5,311 nt of DNA. It comes from an uncultured Bacillota bacterium (GTDB lineage Bacteria > Bacillota > Clostridia > Peptostreptococcales > Anaerovoracaceae). A program made the translations under genes and the position numbers. This document shows positions 1-5,311 of this stretch, in pieces. The stretch covers positions 1 to 5,311 of the forward strand of contig CAMNNG010000086.1 in assembly GCA_946545145.1 (NCBI GenBank), in the 5' to 3' direction. The number at the start of each line of letters is the position of its first letter. Position 1 is the stretch's first letter. The notes beneath the pieces were generated by a model. The model had not been told where the DNA came from, searched no databases, and worked only from the letters and a program-made list of their open reading frames with translations.

Positions 1-620
1 GCTGTGGACTCGTAGTGTACGGTGCCGTCCCAGTAAGCAATGGTCTTGCCGTTGTCATCCAGAGCTTCCACCCGTACGGTCCAGTCCGTCTTATCGTTAG
101 TAAGACTTCCATCTTTGATCAGAACATCGATGATCCTGGACAAGTCAGCCTGAGTCTCTCTCTGCGTACTGCCGCATCCGTCGACGAGTACGAAGTATTC
201 GAGTGCGCCGTCAACACCCTGCCATGACAACGATGTCCCGCTCAGTGTAACGCTGTCCATCTGAGGGATGACCCTGGGTGTATAGTTGATAGTAAAGACT
301 TTGGATCCCGTCAGCTGGTCGTCATGGAAAGCCTGCAGGGTAATCGTGTACTCTCCGCCCTCCGGCTTATAGTTCTCATCTATCACTAATTTATCAAGAG
401 TGGCGTAAACATCCACACCCGACTCGACGTTTGAGTAAAAATGTCGTGAATCTACATTCCATTTATAAGTGTCTGCGAACAGCACTGTTTCCCAAGTCAT
501 GATGCCATCCGTTGAGATCTCGGCGTCCATGGTCTCGACATCCGCGTAAGCAGCCTGCATAGGTACCATCGCAAATATCATCAGTACTGCTACGATCAAA
601 GCAGTCAGTTTCCTGGTCAT
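1..620 (-). CDS. Secreted protein with two fibronectin-III-like units (N-terminal part, truncated by window edge)
   Basis: The frame is open from the ATG at 620 to the left edge, giving 206 full codons and no stop, so the C-terminus lies outside. The start is supported by AAAGGAG about 7 bases upstream. The N-terminus is a classic signal peptide: basic MTRK, a hydrophobic stretch at residues 6-20, and a likely signal peptidase I site after AYA (residues 24-26). The mature part is predicted all-beta. Two units of about 85-90 residues look alike (about 30-113 and 122-207). Each opens with a short strand and a Trp-containing strand (GIMTWETV at 39-46, TSLSWQGV at 129-136), then a Tyr/Phe-rich strand, and ends with a YTITLQAF or WTVRVEAL strand. 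This is the pattern of fibronectin-III-like domains in secreted proteins of Gram-positive anaerobes. No catalytic domain is visible; one would have to lie in the missing part. The gene is divergent from the LuxR regulator at 793, which may control it (inference). The exact function is unknown. Confidence 0.85.
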   Translation of the reverse strand, partial: MTRKLTALIVAVLMIFAMVPMQAAYADVETMDAEISTDGIMTWETVLFADTYKWNVDSRHFYSNVESGVDVYATLDKLVIDENYKPEGGEYTITLQAFHDDQLTGSKVFTINYTPRVIPQMDSVTLSGTSLSWQGVDGALEYFVLVDGCGSTQRETQADLSRIIDVLIKDGSLTNDKTDWTVRVEALDDNGKTIAYWDGTVHYEST

Positions 621-722
621 ATCCGTCTCCTTTCTCCGAAGCTTCCGCTTCTTCTCCTGTACCGTAGTCCTCCTGTTGACATAATCGTACAATCAAAGGC
701 AGGAAATATGTAGGATTGTTTT

Positions 723-740
723 GGGGTAGGTACCTACCCC
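723..740. promoter_or_regulatory. Perfect 18-bp palindrome, probable operator
   Basis: GGGGTAGGTACCTACCCC reads identically on both strands, with no spacer or mismatch. It lies in the divergent intergenic region, 4 bases upstream of the -35 box of the regulator promoter and about 100 bases upstream of the secreted-protein start. Its centre is near -48 relative to the inferred transcription start of the regulator. That is a typical place for an activator dimer touching RNA polymerase. LuxR/GerE domains bind dyad-symmetric sites as dimers, so the neighbouring regulator is the natural candidate ligand (inference). I found no second full copy in this window. The run of four G and four C could also form a hairpin in RNA, but the site lies outside the inferred transcript of the regulator. 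Confidence 0.65.
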
Positions 741-744
741 TGTG

Positions 745-773
745 TTGAAATGCTCCCGTTTCTGGGGTATCAT
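745..773 (+). promoter_or_regulatory. Sigma-70-type promoter of the LuxR-family regulator
   Basis: A -35 box TTGAAA (745-750) and a -10 box TATCAT (768-773) are separated by exactly 17 bases; each matches the consensus at five of six positions. Transcription would begin near 780. This excludes the upstream GTG at 742 as a start codon and leaves a very short leader before the ATG at 793. The 18-bp palindrome sits directly upstream of the -35 box, so the promoter is probably regulated through it. Confidence 0.6.
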
Positions 774-792
774 CTGCATAATGGAAGAAAAA

Positions 793-2163
793 ATGAATTC
801 ATATACAGCGGCAAAGACATGCCTGCTCATAGCCCTCGCTTTTCTGACCACAGGGAGCGGTTTCCTGACCTGGGTGTACCATCTCAGGGAGTTTTATGCT
901 GCCGGCCAGGTCGATATCCTGACGCAGGTGATCGGCTATCCGCTGCAGGCAGCAGGTCTGTTCGCGGGCTCCTTGATGGCGTCGAGAGATTTCAGTCTGG
1001 ATGATGATGGCTCAGTAAGCATCCGCCTCCACTCCTTCACCCTGTTCGCTTGCGGATGGCTCGCCCTCCTCGGTCTTTCCGGATTCGCTCCTTCAGGTCC
1101 TGTCACTCTGATTTTCGGTTACGGGATGAACTTCATGATCGGTCTGGTGGCTTCCTGCTACCTGATCGCTCTGGCGGCTTACGCGGACCCGAAGCACACC
1201 GCCCTGACATTCGGCGCAGGTTACGGAGCAGGAAGCATCCTGTCCTTCCTCCTGTCTCTTCCGGCAGGCGGAACGTTCCTGGCCCAGCCGTACGTTTATG
1301 CGGTCTACGCGGTGTTCACAGCTGCGATGATAGCCGTTTACCGTTCGATAGTAAGCCACAGCGATACGCAGCCCACAGCATACAGAAGCCCCGAAACAAC
1401 GGGCACAGACAAACAGCGGCGCCTTCTGACCGTCGCTGCCCCTGTCGTTATCCTTCTCAGTCTGGTAAGCAGCGCAGGCGCGTTCTTCCCGATCGCGAGC
1501 GCTGAATCGAGCGCCATCAGCCTCGAGCTTTCGCGCGCCTTCTACGCCGTCGGTCTGGTGGCCGCCGGCCTCATCAGCGACAAAAGACGTTCGGTCGGCG
1601 CGGCTCTGTGCGTGGCGGCGCTCTGTTTCCCGTTCTTTTCGCTTACTGCAGCGGGCAGCATCGGAGCGGCCGATCTGCTTCGCGTACTGGGATATATCTT
1701 CTTCGGATTCTACGCGGTATACCGCGTCATCCTCTATGTCGACCTTTCCGAAAGGTTCGGTGTCCTGAAGTTCGCCTGCTGCGGCCTCATGTTCGGCCGG
1801 CTCGGCGACGCCGCGGGCGCCTTCATCGGGATCAGGCTTTCCGGAAGGCCCGCCCTCCTCACTGCGGTCATCGCCGCAGCCTTCGTCATCTGCATCTTCC
1901 TGTTCTTCTATCTGTACAGGTCGCTCTATATGCAGCCGGCCGCGACCCTTCGCGACCGTTCGCTTGCATTTGCGGAGACATACGGTCTGTCTTCCAGGGA
2001 AACACAGATGCTGGAGATGATCGTCGAAGGAAGCTCGAACAAGGACATCGCGGCAAAGCTCTTCATTTCGGAGAACACCGTCAAGTTCCACATCCGCAAT
2101 CTGTTAAAAAAGACCGGATGCGCGAACCGCTCCGGCCTTATCTCCTTATTCAACAGCAAATGA
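793..2163 (+). CDS. Membrane-embedded LuxR-family transcriptional regulator (about 12 TM segments plus C-terminal HTH)
   Basis: This is a 456-residue one-component regulator. Residues 5-375 carry about twelve hydrophobic segments arranged like a major-facilitator transporter in two halves. A polar linker at about 186-210 separates them. Residues 396-456 form a LuxR/GerE DNA-binding domain: LSSRETQML, then SSNKDIAAKLFISENTV as the helix-turn-helix, then KFHIRNLLKKTG. There is no receiver or kinase domain, so the signal is presumably sensed by the membrane part. Regulators of this build are abundant in Coriobacteriia such as Eggerthella, where they are often coded next to the genes they control. 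Start choice: the frame is open from a GTG at 742, but that lies upstream of the -35 box. The ATG at 781 would be essentially leaderless, while the ATG at 793 has GGAAG six bases before it. I choose 793. The gene is divergent from the secreted protein at 620 and ends 18 bases from the convergent ABC exporter. Confidence 0.88.
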   Translation: MNSYTAAKTCLLIALAFLTTGSGFLTWVYHLREFYAAGQVDILTQVIGYPLQAAGLFAGSLMASRDFSLDDDGSVSIRLHSFTLFACGWLALLGLSGFAPSGPVTLIFGYGMNFMIGLVASCYLIALAAYADPKHTALTFGAGYGAGSILSFLLSLPAGGTFLAQPYVYAVYAVFTAAMIAVYRSIVSHSDTQPTAYRSPETTGTDKQRRLLTVAAPVVILLSLVSSAGAFFPIASAESSAISLELSRAFYAVGLVAAGLISDKRRSVGAALCVAALCFPFFSLTAAGSIGAADLLRVLGYIFFGFYAVYRVILYVDLSERFGVLKFACCGLMFGRLGDAAGAFIGIRLSGRPALLTAVIAAAFVICIFLFFYLYRSLYMQPAATLRDRSLAFAETYGLSSRETQMLEMIVEGSSNKDIAAKLFISENTVKFHIRNLLKKTGCANRSGLISLFNSK

Positions 2164-2181
2164 TCCTTCTGTGGGTCTGAC

Positions 2182-3885
2182 TCAAACGTTGTAGAGATCG
2201 GCGTATATACCGCCCTTCTCTATCAGTTCGTCGTGCGTGCCCTGCTCGACGAGCTTTCCGTCCTCGATGACGACTATCCTGTCGGCGTTCCTTATCGTCG
2301 TCAGGCGGTGCGCTATGATCAGCGTCGTCCTTCCGACCGACAGCCTGTCGAAGCTCTCCTGTATGCGCTCCTCCGTGACCGTATCGAGAGCCGACGTCGC
2401 CTCGTCGAGTATCAGTATCTTCGGGTCTTTGAGGAAGATCCTGGCGATCGAGATCCTCTGCTTCTGGCCGCCCGAGAGCTTCGTCCCGCGCTCGCCGACG
2501 TACGTCTCGAAACCGTCCGGCATCTCCATGATGTCGTCATAGATCTCCGCCCTCTTCGCCGCCTGCACGACCTCCTCATAAGTCGCATCCGGCCTTCCGT
2601 ACCTGATGTTCTCGAGGATCGTGTCCGCAAAGATGAAGACCTCCTGCTGGACTATGCCGATGTTCTGGCGTATCGACCGCTTGGTGACGTCACGCACATC
2701 GGTGCCGTCGATCCTGATGCTTCCCGCCGTGACATCGTAGAATCTGGGAATAAGCTGGCAGAGCGTCGTCTTGCCGCCTCCCGACTGTCCGACGATAGCG
2801 ACCGTTTCGCCCGGTCTGATGGAAAGATCGATGCCCGAGAGCACTTCGCTTACTTCGTCGTAAGCGAACGACACGTCCGATATCTCGATCCCGCCCTTCT
2901 CGACGACGAGCGGTACGGCGTCCTCTTTTTCCTTCACCTGCGGCTCGATGGCCATGACCTCCATGAAGCGCCTGAGGCCAGCGGTTCCGTTCGTGAATAT
3001 CTCGGCGAACTGCGACAGCTTTCTGATCGGTGTGACGAAGGCGTTCACGAACAGCGTGAAGGTGATGAGGTCGATGTAGTTCAGCCTGCCCTTCATGATC
3101 AGCCATCCGCCGAACGCTATGACCACGACCGGCATGATGCCCATGAAGAATTCCTGGCTCGCGTTGAAGCGGCCCATCGCCTTGTAGTAGTCCTTCTTCG
3201 CGCCCTTGAAAAGGTCGTTCGAATCGTCAAATCTCTCCTGATCGACGTCTTCGTTGGCGAATGCTTTCGATGTCTTGATGCCCGAGATGCGCGACTCGAT
3301 CTCGCTGTTGATCTCGGCCATCTTTTTCTTGACGTTGATCGAAGCAAACGACATCGCCTTCCTGTTCGCCATGACGATGATCAGGAAGATCGGGATCAGG
3401 ACAGCCACGACGATGGCGAGCCTCCACTCGATCACGAACATGCAGATCAGCGCGCCGCATATAGTAAGCAGCGAGATCAGCAGGTCCTCAGGTCCGTGGT
3501 GAGCGAGCTCCGTTATTTCGAACAGGTCGCCCGTCAGGCGGTTCATGAGTTTTCCCGTCCTGTTCTGATCGTAGAATTCAAAATCGAGCTCCTGCAGATG
3601 GGCGAACAGCGCCGCCCTGATGTCGGCCTCGACCCTGATGCCGAAGGTGTGACCCCAGTAGGTCATGATGTAATAGCACCCCGACCGCAGCACGTAGAAC
3701 GCCGCGACCGACAGCATCAGAATGAAGAACACTTCATAAGCACTCTGCGGCAGAAGGTCATACATCGCCTTCCTCGATATCAGCGGGAACGCCAGGTCCA
3801 CCGCCGCCACCGTCACGGCGCAGAGCATATCGATCAGAAAGATCTTCATATGCGGTTTGAAAAATCCAAGTAATGTTTTGATCAT
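2182..3885 (-). CDS. ABC exporter half-transporter, fused permease and ATPase (MsbA/multidrug type)
   Basis: The 567-residue protein has the usual length for a half-transporter that works as a dimer in the cytoplasmic membrane, using ATP to export lipids, drugs or peptides. Residues 1-300 form the six-helix exporter domain, with helices at about 14-35, 50-75, 133-152, 156-173, 246-265 and 271-290. The ATPase domain follows: A-loop Tyr342, Walker A GQSGGGKT at 366-373, Q-loop near Gln413/414, signature LSGGQ at 470-474, Walker B ILILDE at 490-495, D-loop SALD at 498-501 and switch His526. All catalytic residues are present, so it should be active. There is no N-terminal peptidase domain, so it is not a bacteriocin-processing type. 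The start at 3885 has a modest AAAGAG about 8 bases upstream. No partner half-transporter is next to it, so a homodimer is likeliest; the substrate cannot be told from sequence. Its leader contains a nested inverted repeat. Confidence 0.95.
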   Translation of the reverse strand: MIKTLLGFFKPHMKIFLIDMLCAVTVAAVDLAFPLISRKAMYDLLPQSAYEVFFILMLSVAAFYVLRSGCYYIMTYWGHTFGIRVEADIRAALFAHLQELDFEFYDQNRTGKLMNRLTGDLFEITELAHHGPEDLLISLLTICGALICMFVIEWRLAIVVAVLIPIFLIIVMANRKAMSFASINVKKKMAEINSEIESRISGIKTSKAFANEDVDQERFDDSNDLFKGAKKDYYKAMGRFNASQEFFMGIMPVVVIAFGGWLIMKGRLNYIDLITFTLFVNAFVTPIRKLSQFAEIFTNGTAGLRRFMEVMAIEPQVKEKEDAVPLVVEKGGIEISDVSFAYDEVSEVLSGIDLSIRPGETVAIVGQSGGGKTTLCQLIPRFYDVTAGSIRIDGTDVRDVTKRSIRQNIGIVQQEVFIFADTILENIRYGRPDATYEEVVQAAKRAEIYDDIMEMPDGFETYVGERGTKLSGGQKQRISIARIFLKDPKILILDEATSALDTVTEERIQESFDRLSVGRTTLIIAHRLTTIRNADRIVVIEDGKLVEQGTHDELIEKGGIYADLYNV

Positions 3886-3930
3886 GTAGTCATCTCTTTC
3901 TTATTCTATTTTGCCGGCGCCCTTTGCGAA

Positions 3931-3960
3931 CCGGCCTCCCGGTATCTGATACCACGCCGG
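3931..3960. repeat. Nested inverted repeat in the ABC exporter leader
   Basis: The core GGTATC-T-GATACC (3941-3953) is a perfect 6+1+6 dyad. It is flanked by a second complementary pair, CCGGC (3931-3935) and GCCGG (3956-3960), with unequal spacers. It lies 46-75 bases upstream of the exporter start. As DNA it could be a repressor site; as RNA it could fold as a hairpin with a GGTAT/ATACC stem. CTTTGCG at 3922-3928 and CGCAAAG at 3991-3997 are also complementary across it. I found no convincing -35/-10 pair here, so the exporter promoter is not placed. Confidence 0.4.
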
Positions 3961-3989
3961 ACCTATACCATAACATACAATTTCCCGGC

Positions 3990-4023
3990 GCGCAAAGAAA
4001 AGAGCCTGCCCTTTAAGGCAGGC
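3990..4023 (-). terminator. Rho-independent terminator of the haemolysin III-family gene
   Basis: On the minus strand a 7-bp stem, GCCTGCC and GGCAGGC (arms at 4017-4023 and 4004-4010), closes a six-base loop. A T-rich run, TCTTTTCTTT, follows at once. It begins 25 bases after the stop codon of the gene at 4049-4786. It separates that gene from the ABC exporter downstream, so the exporter needs its own promoter or depends on readthrough. Confidence 0.85.
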
Positions 4024-4048
4024 CCGGTAGGGATATATACACGCGTCC

Positions 4049-4786
4049 TCATATATAGAACGCGATGCCGACGAACTGCAGCGCTGTGCCGAGCAGTATG
4101 AAGCAGTGGAAGATCTCGTGGAATCCGAACTCTTCGGTGATGTTGGGCTTTTTCAGAATGTAGATCACCGCGCCGATGGTGTAGAAGGCTCCGCCCGCTG
4201 CCAGAAGCGCGAGGCACTGCGGCTGCATCGTAGTAAGCGCATGCGGATCGACCATTATCGCCCATCCCATGGCGATGTACATCGATGTGTAAAGCCACCT
4301 CGGAGCATCCAGCCAGAAGACCTTGATGATGATCCCCGCGAAAGCGATCAGCCACATCACCGCCAGGAATACCGCACCCTTCGGCATCGGAAGACAGTTG
4401 GCCAGGACCGGAGTATAGCTTCCGGCGATCATGACGTAGATCATGGAGTGGTCGAGCTTTCTGAGCCTCAGAAGCTTTTCCGCCGGACCGTTGTAATAAT
4501 GGTAGACCGAACTGCCGGTGTAGAGCGCGATCATAGCCAGACCGAATATGACAAAAGAAGCAGACTGAAGCGCACCTGCTTCTGCACCGGCGGATCCACC
4601 AACGGATGCGCCGATCCCGATCACACGAGCCACGAACAGATAAACCGTTGCGGCTATCCCGAGTATGATGCCGATGAAGTGAGTCCAAAAGCTCCACTTG
4701 TCTCTTGGGCTGATGGCTGCTCGCCCTGCAGATCCGGCTGTTTTTCCAGTTGTTTTCCCGGTTGTATTTCTATATGAAATATCCAT
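4049..4786 (-). CDS. Haemolysin III / PAQR-family membrane protein (YqfA-like)
   Basis: This is a 245-residue protein with seven predicted membrane helices. The family's conserved blocks appear in order: WTHFIGIILG in the first helix (34-43), SSVYHYYN (92-99), LDHSMIYVMIAGSYTP (111-126), GGAFYTIGAVIY (198-209) and FGFHEIFHCFILLG (220-233). His96, Asp112, His223 and His227 correspond to the conserved polar residues that bind a metal in PAQR-fold proteins. The bacterial role is not settled: 'haemolysin' comes from an old assay, and membrane-homeostasis or hydrolase roles are proposed for the fold. The protein is somewhat longer than the usual 210-220 residues. The extra length comes from a polar N-terminus with a TTGK-TTGK-TAGS repeat and a Gly/Ala-rich loop at 57-73. 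The start at 4786 is secured by GAGGAGA about 8 bases upstream. A consensus promoter lies upstream and a terminator downstream, so it is a single-gene unit. Confidence 0.92.
   Translation of the reverse strand: MDISYRNTTGKTTGKTAGSAGRAAISPRDKWSFWTHFIGIILGIAATVYLFVARVIGIGASVGGSAGAEAGALQSASFVIFGLAMIALYTGSSVYHYYNGPAEKLLRLRKLDHSMIYVMIAGSYTPVLANCLPMPKGAVFLAVMWLIAFAGIIIKVFWLDAPRWLYTSMYIAMGWAIMVDPHALTTMQPQCLALLAAGGAFYTIGAVIYILKKPNITEEFGFHEIFHCFILLGTALQFVGIAFYI
4730..4765 (-). repeat. Three 12-base direct repeats inside the haemolysin III-family gene
   Basis: Reading on the minus strand, the units ACAACCGGGAAA, ACAACTGGAAAA and ACAGCCGGATCT follow one another without a gap and encode TTGK, TTGK and TAGS (residues 8-19). 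The unit is a multiple of three, so gain or loss of a copy would keep the frame. It lies in the hydrophilic N-terminal tail before the first membrane helix. Confidence 0.6.
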
Positions 4787-4852
4787 CCCAGTTCTCCTCG
4801 TTTTGATATTCTGAACAACTATTTTTTATTATTGTTTTATCTAGTTTTGGAT

Positions 4853-4881
4853 ATTATATTACCCGATTTTAAATATGTCAA
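4853..4881 (-). promoter_or_regulatory. Perfect-consensus sigma-70 promoter of the haemolysin III-family gene
   Basis: On the minus strand, TTGACA (4881-4876) and TATAAT (4858-4853) are both exact consensus hexamers separated by exactly 17 bases. Transcription should start near 4846, giving a leader of about 60 AT-rich bases that ends in the GAGGAGA ribosome binding site at 4793-4799. I saw no clear operator dyad overlapping it, so high constitutive expression is likely (inference). Confidence 0.85.
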
Positions 4882-4894
4882 GAGCCAGCCTGCT

Positions 4895-5197
4895 TCAAAT
4901 GTTATCAATTTGATCCGTCCAAAAAACAAAAAAATTGTGCGGATCCGCAAAAATAGTGCAGTTACACACATTTTTCTCGTCGCTTACGATCGCGATGCCT
5001 TCGTTTCCGAAGCCTGCGCAAAGCTCAACAGCTGTGACGCCGAGGTTCTCTACGAATTCAACGGCCACGGCTGCGGCGTCTTCGTAGTCGATGCAGCCGA
5101 CGACGTTCAGGGCAACTCCCGGTGTGTCGACAACTGATCTATGCTCCGATGAGACTGCGCCAGGCGCCAGGAATGTGAAAGTAAAAGGTAATGCCAT
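4895..5197 (-). CDS. DUF6506-like small protein with abnormal C-terminus, possibly a decaying gene
   Basis: The 100-codon frame begins MALPFTFTFLAPGA. It continues with EHRSVVDTPGVALNVVGCID, a helix of DAAAVAVEFVE type, and VTAVELCAGFGNEGIA (about 53-70). From memory of the family, this matches DUF6506 proteins, small cytosolic proteins of about 100 residues and unknown function. Those usually continue with a VGVVRFD..HPG block. Here the last 30 residues do not resemble it, and neither other frame on this strand restores it. Base composition turns AT-rich at the same point, and the frame runs through a palindrome and T-rich tract that look like a terminator. No ribosome binding site is visible before the ATG at 5197. 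It lies 37 bases after the end of an upstream gene on the same strand. It may be a truncated remnant or a very divergent member. The opposite-strand frame here lacks any family resemblance. Confidence 0.5.
   Translation of the reverse strand: MALPFTFTFLAPGAVSSEHRSVVDTPGVALNVVGCIDYEDAAAVAVEFVENLGVTAVELCAGFGNEGIAIVSDEKNVCNCTIFADPHNFFVFWTDQIDNI
4921..4949 (-). terminator. Possible intrinsic terminator: 12-bp palindrome followed by T tracts
   Basis: The perfect palindrome TGCGGATCCGCA (4938-4949) is followed on the minus strand by CAA, seven T, one G and six T (4934-4921). Its hairpin would have only a 4-bp stem around GATC. An alternative, longer fold pairs TGTGTG upstream (around 4966-4971) with CGCACA. 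It lies between the minus-strand genes on the right and the haemolysin promoter, where a terminator is expected. However, it falls inside the DUF6506-like reading frame. Confidence 0.4.
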
Positions 5198-5234
5198 TGA
5201 AATATCATACCATGTTTGTTTATAGATCAGACGC

Positions 5235-5311
5235 TTACCTGAAATCTTCGAGTGTTACGCCCTGTTCGCTTACTATACCCCGGAGGTGATCCATCCACTC
5301 CTTCGACGGAC
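5235..5311 (-). CDS. C-terminal end of an unidentified gene (truncated by window edge)
   Basis: The frame entering from the right edge reads 24 codons, PSKEWMDHLRGIVSEQGVTL then EDFR, and stops at TAA (5235-5237). The amphipathic, charged composition is that of an ordinary soluble protein end, whereas the other two frames on this strand give stops or a Pro/Arg-rich string. I cannot name the family from this much. It is followed after 37 bases by the DUF6506-like ORF, so the two may be co-transcribed. Confidence 0.45.
   Translation of the reverse strand, partial: PSKEWMDHLRGIVSEQGVTLEDFR

Noticed and set aside
676..681. TTGACA on the plus strand as a -35 box for the regulator
   Set aside because: No acceptable -10 box lies 16-18 bases downstream. 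The TTGAAA/TATCAT pair at 745-773 is clearly better.
463..696. A 77-codon minus-strand frame starting upstream of the secreted-protein start
   Set aside because: It is out of frame with the signal-peptide protein, highly charged, and overlaps its leader. The signal peptide and its AAAGGAG support the other frame.
1093..2091. A 332-codon open frame on the minus strand inside the LuxR-family gene
   Set aside because: The translation is highly charged, with no recognisable motifs or ribosome binding site, and it is antisense to a gene with a clear helix-turn-helix and membrane helices.
2233..3873. A 546-codon open frame on the plus strand opposite the ABC exporter
   Set aside because: It mirrors the exporter almost exactly, and its translation is rich in Arg, Asp, His and Leu with no domain. 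This is the usual antisense shadow of a GC-rich coding region. The exporter has all ABC motifs.
4832..5137. A 101-codon plus-strand frame starting with TTG at 4832
   Set aside because: It overlaps the consensus minus-strand promoter and lies antisense to the DUF6506-like frame. It has a TTG start, no ribosome binding site and no family resemblance.
5282..5292. GGAGGTGATCC, an exact complement of the 16S rRNA 3' end (and GGATCACCTCC on the minus strand)
   Set aside because: No start codon follows at a usable distance on the plus strand, and the flanks do not match 16S rRNA. It is explained as coding for the MDHLR stretch of the partial gene.

Overview
The window comes from a bacterium with moderately GC-rich genes, AT-rich promoters, consensus-like sigma-70 promoters and AGGAG-type ribosome binding sites. 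Together with a membrane-bound LuxR-type regulator, this fits an anaerobic Gram-positive of the Clostridia or Coriobacteriia kind. This is inference; the genus cannot be read from the sequence. There is no rRNA, tRNA, CRISPR array or insertion sequence that I can see.

Layout. Positions 1-620 (minus) hold the N-terminal part of a secreted protein with a clear signal peptide and two fibronectin-III-like units; it runs off the left edge. A 172-base divergent intergenic region follows, with a perfect 18-bp palindrome just upstream of a good promoter. That promoter drives 793-2163 (plus), a 456-residue regulator with about twelve membrane segments and a C-terminal LuxR DNA-binding domain. It meets, tail to tail with an 18-base gap, a complete ABC exporter half-transporter (2182-3885, minus). 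A 163-base gap then carries a nested inverted repeat in the exporter leader and the terminator of the next gene, a haemolysin III/PAQR-family membrane protein (4049-4786, minus). That gene has a perfect TTGACA-17-TATAAT promoter. The right end holds a small DUF6506-like ORF (4895-5197, minus) with an abnormal C-terminus, and the last 24 codons of an unidentified gene (5235-5311, minus).

How they may work together. The LuxR regulator, the palindrome and the divergent secreted protein look like a compact one-component module in which a membrane sensor controls itself and possibly a surface or secreted protein (inference). The ABC exporter and the haemolysin III gene look like separate transcription units. 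Nothing in the sequence ties them to the module.

The points most worth a second look are the palindrome and promoter, the 7-mer AGTAAGC that occurs eight times across all regions, and the DUF6506-like gene that appears to run through a terminator.
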